From: Ignavigranum ruoffiae
GTDB taxonomy: Bacteria; Bacillota; Bacilli; Lactobacillales; Aerococcaceae
Assembly: GCF_900110675.1 (NCBI RefSeq)
Contig: NZ_FOEN01000003.1
Coordinates: 62,001-126,000 of the forward strand
DNA: 64,000 nt
Direction of reading: 5' to 3'
The position numbers and the translations under genes were made by a program. Shown here piece by piece: positions 60,007 to 64,000 of this stretch (the stretch's first letter is position 1; every line of letters begins with the position of its first letter). The notes under the pieces were generated by a model. The model had not been told where the DNA came from. It searched no databases and saw only the letters and a program-made list of their open reading frames with translations.

Positions 60007-60027
60007 AATTCAATCACACTCTCTTCT

Positions 60028-60237
60028 TTAATCTTGCTTAGCTTTTTCGATAACTTTTTTTAATTTTTTCTCGAAATTGCGTCGAGTCATGGTAACAATA
60101 TGGTCACAATTCTGACAGCGAATCCGTATATCCATACCCATTCGAATGATCTGCCAACGATTTGTTTGGCAAGCATGGGGTTTCTTCATTTCTACGATAT
60201 CAAATTTATCATAATCTTTGGTTTGCACTTCGCTCAC
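60028..60237 (-). CDS. DUF951 protein (YyzM-like)
   Basis: 69 residues, with HACQTNRWQIIRMGMDIRIR and CQNCDHIVTMTRRNFEKKLK. The cysteines/histidine form a small zinc-ribbon-like site. DUF951 genes stand between spo0J and ychF across Firmicutes. Function is not established. Confidence 0.9.
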   Translation of the reverse strand: MSEVQTKDYDKFDIVEMKKPHACQTNRWQIIRMGMDIRIRCQNCDHIVTMTRRNFEKKLKKVIEKAKQD

Positions 60238-60260
60238 CTCTTTATATCTAATCTAAACTG

Positions 60261-61145
60261 CTAAATTTGGATATTAAGAATATCCAAAATCCGCATCAAA
60301 TCTGACTCCGAGAAGAATTCGATCTCAATCTTCCCTTTATTTCCTCTTTGAGAAATATTGGTTTGAGTTCCTAAGAATTCCTCAATATGTTGTTCAATCT
60401 CGATAATATGTTGGGGCTTTGTAGGTGTTTTTTTAGCCTTTTTTTCTTTACGAGGTTCTTGTTTCTGATTTAACTGTTGGACCAAATCTTCTAATTGGCG
60501 GACGGTTAATTTTTCCTTAATGACTTTTTTAGCTAAATTAGGTAGTTGGCTTTTGTCCTTTAAAGCTAGAAGGGTCCGAGCTTGGCCCATGGATAATTCT
60601 TCTTGATTGACCATAGTTTTAACGGCTTCAGGCAAAGAAAGCAAGCGTAAATAGTTCGCAATATAAGGTCGGCTTTTACCAATCCGTTCGGCCACTTCCA
60701 CTTGGGTCAGATTTAATTTATCCATTAAGACATTATAAGCCTCTGCTTCTTCAAGTGGACTCAAGTCTTCCCGTTGTAAGTTCTCTACCACTGCAATTTC
60801 GATCATCCGTTCTTCATCCAGTTGACGAATAATCGCGGGTATGGTTGTTTTCCCAGCCATACGACTGGCACGAACTCGTCGTTCACCCGCAATTAATTCA
60901 TAACCTTTGATAGAAGATTGTCTTAGAATCACCGGTTGAAAAACGCCAGATTGTTTAATCGACTCAGCCAATTCAGCTAAAGCTTCCTCATTGAAGTGTT
61001 TCCGAGGTTGATAAGGGTTGGGACGGATCTCTGCTAAAGCAATCTCCTCAACCACTTCATTCTCATTGGGAGTTTCTTCATAAGCTTCAAAGAGGACGTC
61101 AATCCCCCGACCCAATCCACTACGTTTCTTTGATTTATTGGTCAT
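60261..61145 (-). CDS. spo0J: Chromosome-partitioning protein ParB/Spo0J
   Basis: About 294 residues from ATG 61145 (AAAGGAAGTG before it). N-terminal RSGLGRGIDVLFE, the CTP-binding motif GERRVRASRMAG, the HTH LTQVEVAERIGKSRPYIANY and a C-terminal dimerisation segment. It binds parS near the origin, loads SMC and works with the adjacent Soj ATPase. Confidence 0.95.
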   Translation of the reverse strand: MTNKSKKRSGLGRGIDVLFEAYEETPNENEVVEEIALAEIRPNPYQPRKHFNEEALAELAESIKQSGVFQPVILRQSSIKGYELIAGERRVRASRMAGKTTIPAIIRQLDEERMIEIAVVENLQREDLSPLEEAEAYNVLMDKLNLTQVEVAERIGKSRPYIANYLRLLSLPEAVKTMVNQEELSMGQARTLLALKDKSQLPNLAKKVIKEKLTVRQLEDLVQQLNQKQEPRKEKKAKKTPTKPQHIIEIEQHIEEFLGTQTNISQRGNKGKIEIEFFSESDLMRILDILNIQI

Positions 61146-61899
61146 TGGCAATCACTTCCTTTGCTAATTCCATATACATCTCAGCTCCTCGCGAACGCGG
61201 ATCATAATCAATAACGGATTGGCCATAGGAAGGGGCTTCAGACAAGCGAATATTACGCGGAATTAAGGTCTTGTAGACTTTCTCTTGGAAATATTTTTTG
61301 ACTTCTTCTACCACTTCAAAACCTAAATTCGTTCGGGCATCCAGCATCGTAATCAATACACCCTCAATGCGGAAGTTACGGTTATAAGATCTTTGGACTA
61401 AACGAATCGTATTTAATAACTGTGTTAATCCCTCTAAGGCATAATATTCGGCCTGAACCGGTATTAAGATGGTATCCGCAGCAGTAAAGGCATTAATTGA
61501 TAATTGTCCTAAAGACGGTGGGCAATCCACCAAAATATAATCATACTGATCACGCACCGGCTCTATCGCTTGTTTTAGACGGGCTTCTCGATTCTTGACG
61601 CCGACTAATTCAAGTTCGGCCGCCGCTAACTGAATATTAGAAGGAACAATATCTAAGCCTTTGGCGCTTGTTTCCAAAATAACCGATTCTAGTGGGACTT
61701 CATTCACCAATACCTCATATAAACTTTGTTTGACTTGACCTCTTTCAACACCTAAACCACTGGTCGCGTTTCCCTGTGAATCCGAATCGATAATTAATAC
61801 TTTTTTACCTAAAGAAGCAAGGGCTGCCCCTAGGTTGACGGTCGTTGTAGTTTTACCAACGCCTCCTTTTTGATTACCTACGGCAATCATTCTTCCCAT
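61135..61899 (-). CDS. soj: Chromosome-partitioning ATPase ParA/Soj
   Basis: 254 residues from ATG 61899, preceded by AAAGGAGG. Deviant Walker A QKGGVGKTTTTVNLG near the N-terminus, DSDSQGNATSGLG and YILVDCPPSLGQLS. It partners with Spo0J encoded next (11-bp overlap) in origin segregation and control of DnaA. An in-frame start at 61923 would lie at the end of rsmG. Confidence 0.95.
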   Translation of the reverse strand: MGRMIAVGNQKGGVGKTTTTVNLGAALASLGKKVLIIDSDSQGNATSGLGVERGQVKQSLYEVLVNEVPLESVILETSAKGLDIVPSNIQLAAAELELVGVKNREARLKQAIEPVRDQYDYILVDCPPSLGQLSINAFTAADTILIPVQAEYYALEGLTQLLNTIRLVQRSYNRNFRIEGVLITMLDARTNLGFEVVEEVKKYFQEKVYKTLIPRNIRLSEAPSYGQSVIDYDPRSRGAEMYMELAKEVIANDQ

Positions 61900-61922
61900 A
61901 ATATCGTCCTCCTTTAGTCTCA

Positions 61923-62642
61923 CTACAGTGGTTGCTTATTTGGTTTTCCTGGTCGTCGTGGGTATTTATTAGGTGTATCGAGGGTCTTACGGATATCTAT
62001 GATCGCCCGATAACTTTCTTCTTGAGGTAACGTCTCATGAAATTCTGCTTCGAATTTACCCCCTAATAAAGTGATGGCCCGTTTAGCTTCAATCAGCTCA
62101 TTATGAGCATCTTGTCCTTTCAAGGCAATAAAGTGACCGCCTTTTTTGACAAAAGGAAGGCAGAGCTCGACTAAAATATTTAAAGAAGCGACGGCCCGCG
62201 CAGTTGCCAGATCATACTGACCACGGTAAGCCTGATCTTGACCGGCTTCTTCAGCCCGAGCATGAACCGCCTCAACCCCAGTCAAACCCAAATCAGCCAC
62301 TAATTCATTTAAGAAATTTATGCGTTTGTTCAGCGAATCAATAATGGTTAATTGAATATCTGGACGGATAATTTTAATCGGAATACTAGGGAATCCTGCG
62401 CCAGCGCCTACATCGACAACTTTCGCAGCTTCAGGAATCTCCACCCACCATAAAGGTACTAATGAATCATAAAAATGCTTTAAATATACCTCATCATGTT
62501 CGGTGATGGCTGTGAGATTGATTTTTTGATTCCATTCAACTAACAATGAAAAGTATCGATCAAATTGTTGAAGCTGTTTTTCCGAAAGTTGGATGTTTTT
62601 TTCCGCCAAAGCCTGTATAAATTTTTCTTCGTTCAATCTCAA
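61923..62642 (-). CDS. rsmG: 16S rRNA (guanine-527-N7)-methyltransferase RsmG
   Basis: 239 residues: LVEWNQKINLTAITEHDEVY, the SAM-binding VVDVGAGAGFPSIPIKI, and FVKKGGHFIALKGQ. It methylates G527 of 16S rRNA. The start is TTG at 62642 or the in-frame TTG at 62636, both after GGAGGAGC. First gene of the rsmG-soj-spo0J cluster near the chromosome origin. Confidence 0.93.
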   Translation of the reverse strand: MRLNEEKFIQALAEKNIQLSEKQLQQFDRYFSLLVEWNQKINLTAITEHDEVYLKHFYDSLVPLWWVEIPEAAKVVDVGAGAGFPSIPIKIIRPDIQLTIIDSLNKRINFLNELVADLGLTGVEAVHARAEEAGQDQAYRGQYDLATARAVASLNILVELCLPFVKKGGHFIALKGQDAHNELIEAKRAITLLGGKFEAEFHETLPQEESYRAIIDIRKTLDTPNKYPRRPGKPNKQPL

Positions 62643-62659
62643 GCTCCTCCGTTAAAATT

Positions 62660-62717
62660 TGTGAAACAATAATGTTTCACACATGCCTACTATAGCGAAA
62701 TTTATAAAGAATAGCAA
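62660..62717 (-). promoter_or_regulatory. rsmG promoter with a parS-half-site palindrome at the transcription start
   Basis: Minus-strand TTGCTA (62712-62717) and TATAGT (62689-62694) are 17 bp apart. At the expected start point lies a perfect inverted repeat, TGTGAAACA (62660-62668) and TGTTTCACA (62673-62681), around ATAA. The arms are parS half-sites but in everted order, so this is not a canonical parS. Confidence 0.6.
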
Positions 62718-63086
62718 CCTCTACTGATAAATTATTCACCATACTGAAGCGAACTTTTTGTTCAAAATATTTTGTCGGCAAAACTAAAGATTTTATTGGA
62801 AAAAATTCAAACTTATGATTTTTCTGTGAAGAAAACCTTTCCAAAACACTTATGGTATCATATAAGCTCAATTCATAATGTCTTTAACTTTCTTAATAAT
62901 TATTTCTAGACTCTTTCTTAGTATCTTTATTAAGTCTTCATGGCTAGTCGCTATACTTTAGATAGTGAGATAAGGAAAGATACTATCTCAGAAAATTAAA
63001 TAAAAATTGAATAAAGTCGTTTGTTACTTTGGCACAACTGTCGTTCTCTGAGTTCATGTCATACTATATAAAGGAGGAGAAAAGAC
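62718..63086. other. Non-coding divergent region between rsmG and the secreted-protein gene
   Basis: About 370 bp of AT-rich DNA. No convincing gene was seen. It contains an inverted repeat AGATAGT / ACTATCT (about 62960-62990) and must hold the rightward promoter of the gene at 63087; a TATACT-like box is not clear. No DnaA-box cluster was recognised. Confidence 0.4.
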
Positions 63087-64000
63087 ATGCAAAACTTGAA
63101 AAAAGTATTAGCGTTCACTTCCTCAAGTTTAATCTTGCTTGGAAGTATTCCCGTGATTAATGCTCAGGAAACAACTACCGTCTCTGAAACCTCTGAAACA
63201 GAAACTATTGAAAGCAGTCAAACTATGACAGAAGAAACTTCTATTGAAGAAGAAAATTCCCCACAAGAAAATGCTGAAACTGTCAATCCTACCACGACTG
63301 TCCAAGTATTGGTCAACGGGGAACCAATCCCTCAAGGAATGGGGGTAAGTATTGAGAGCAAAACTATTGGCGTTGACTTAAGACCTGTTGATAGTCAAAG
63401 TCAATTTGAAATAAACTATGCTAGTGGGGAATATCAAGTCCAATTAGTCTCTGCTGAAGGAATTCCTATCGAAACTGAAGGGAGTCAGGGTGTTCTAGTC
63501 GTGCCGGAAGAGGGTGGACCTGTCACGCTACACTTTGAATTAGCGGAAGAGCTCACTCAAACTCTGGTACTCAACCTATATCTAAATGATCTAGCCGTCG
63601 AACCTGGCTCACGACTCATATTAACGCAACAAAATGGTGAACAAGACTATATCTTAGAAGAACAAGGGCAAATTGAACTTGACCTCGTTCCTGGCGAATA
63701 CATGGCCAAACTGATTTCTGCCGATGGTACAAAGATTTCTAATAAGTTAAAATTCTCAGTGGACAAAGATACAGACGTCAAAAATCTGTTCTTCTCAACT
63801 TATGATGTTCCGTCATTTACTGAATATCCCGTTCAAACCACTCTCGATCAAGATCTTGTAGAAACAGGTTGGTTTGTTAAAGTTTATTCTGATGAAGAAG
63901 TCTACACCTACACTGTGGGTGAAGAAGGTGAATTTACGATAGCACTAGAAACTGGAGAATATCAAACCGTTCTTTACAATAAAGATGGTAAATATATTGA
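63087..64000 (+). CDS. Secreted repeat protein, partial (runs off the right edge)
   Basis: ATG 63087 follows AAAGGAGG. The protein starts with an export signal (MQNLKKVLAFTSSSLILLGS, then IPVINAQ with a cut after NA), followed by a Ser/Thr/Glu-rich stretch (about 28-65). At least three repeats of about 90 residues come next, each ending in a GEY pattern (SGEYQVQLVSAEG; PGEYMAKLISADG; TGEYQTVLYNKDG). The repeats look like prealbumin/CnaB-type beta sandwiches of surface proteins. The anchor lies outside the window. Confidence 0.85.
   Translation, partial: MQNLKKVLAFTSSSLILLGSIPVINAQETTTVSETSETETIESSQTMTEETSIEEENSPQENAETVNPTTTVQVLVNGEPIPQGMGVSIESKTIGVDLRPVDSQSQFEINYASGEYQVQLVSAEGIPIETEGSQGVLVVPEEGGPVTLHFELAEELTQTLVLNLYLNDLAVEPGSRLILTQQNGEQDYILEEQGQIELDLVPGEYMAKLISADGTKISNKLKFSVDKDTDVKNLFFSTYDVPSFTEYPVQTTLDQDLVETGWFVKVYSDEEVYTYTVGEEGEFTIALETGEYQTVLYNKDGKYI

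Noticed and set aside
62660-62681. Canonical parS
   Set aside because: Half-sites are in everted order with a 4-bp centre; it is not the TGTTTCACGTGAAACA palindrome.
62718-63086. Chromosomal oriC
   Set aside because: rsmG-soj-spo0J suggest oriC is near, but no cluster of TTATCCACA-type DnaA boxes or dnaA/dnaN genes is present in the window.

Overview
The window is low-GC chromosomal DNA of a Firmicute, most probably a member of the order Lactobacillales. The clues are AGGAGG-type ribosome binding sites, single-membrane export signals, L-lactate dehydrogenase, and the origin-proximal block rsmG-soj-spo0J-DUF951-ychF-DUF1129-guaB. An Aerococcaceae-like host is possible, but the genus cannot be fixed by reading. 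Nearly all host genes run leftward (minus strand).

Layout. (1) 1-12326, host: a YtrA-type GntR/ABC exporter operon; a two-component system with an ABC-2 exporter; ldh; and an operon surE - substrate-binding protein - double permease - ATPase - metallo-beta-lactamase-fold hydrolase. The last operon is preceded by 11-bp-spaced TTWACA boxes like those bound by PhoP. (2) 12691-51275, a complete-looking siphovirus prophage of about 38.6 kb. It lies in the 3' end of a tRNA-Thr gene and is bounded by a 15-bp direct repeat. (3) 51262-63086, host: tRNA-Thr and tRNA-Lys, corA, msrA, an apparently catalytically dead DacA-like protein with a VanRS-like two-component system, guaB, DUF1129, ychF, DUF951, spo0J, soj and rsmG. 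(4) 63087-64000: the start of a rightward gene for a secreted repeat protein, cut by the window edge.

Prophage plan, from attR inward: integrase, a DUF3644 protein with a HEPN-like RxxxxH motif, an S24-type CI repressor and a Cro-like gene with paired operators. Next comes a control region holding two paralogous HTH genes with a group I intron-like RNA between them. Leftward replication genes follow (Gp157, RecA-like ATPase, SSB-like DUF669, iteron-rich origin candidate, AEP-type primase, RecD-like helicase, RuvC-like nuclease), then an ArpU-like late regulator. The late genes are HNH, portal, MuF with a C-terminal Ntox50-like toxin domain, large terminase, scaffold, HK97-type capsid, connectors, tail tube, a frameshifted tail-assembly chaperone, tape measure, Dit, a split tail hub loaded with wall hydrolases, baseplate/receptor-binding proteins, holin and a two-domain endolysin. 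Between endolysin and attL, on the opposite strand, are two tandem small-gene modules. Each has a strong promoter with a perfect palindrome between the -35 and -10 boxes, a 39-45-residue ORF, a bulged hairpin and a small HTH-like gene.

Most novel-looking items: the two palindrome-controlled modules next to attL; the group I intron-like RNA transcribed from its own promoter in the lysogeny region; the MuF-Ntox50 head protein; the HEPN-motif gene beside the integrase; the DacA homologue lacking all three catalytic motifs; and the displacement of the tRNA operon terminator by the prophage, which carries a possible substitute. Functions are assigned from motifs read by eye; no database search was run.
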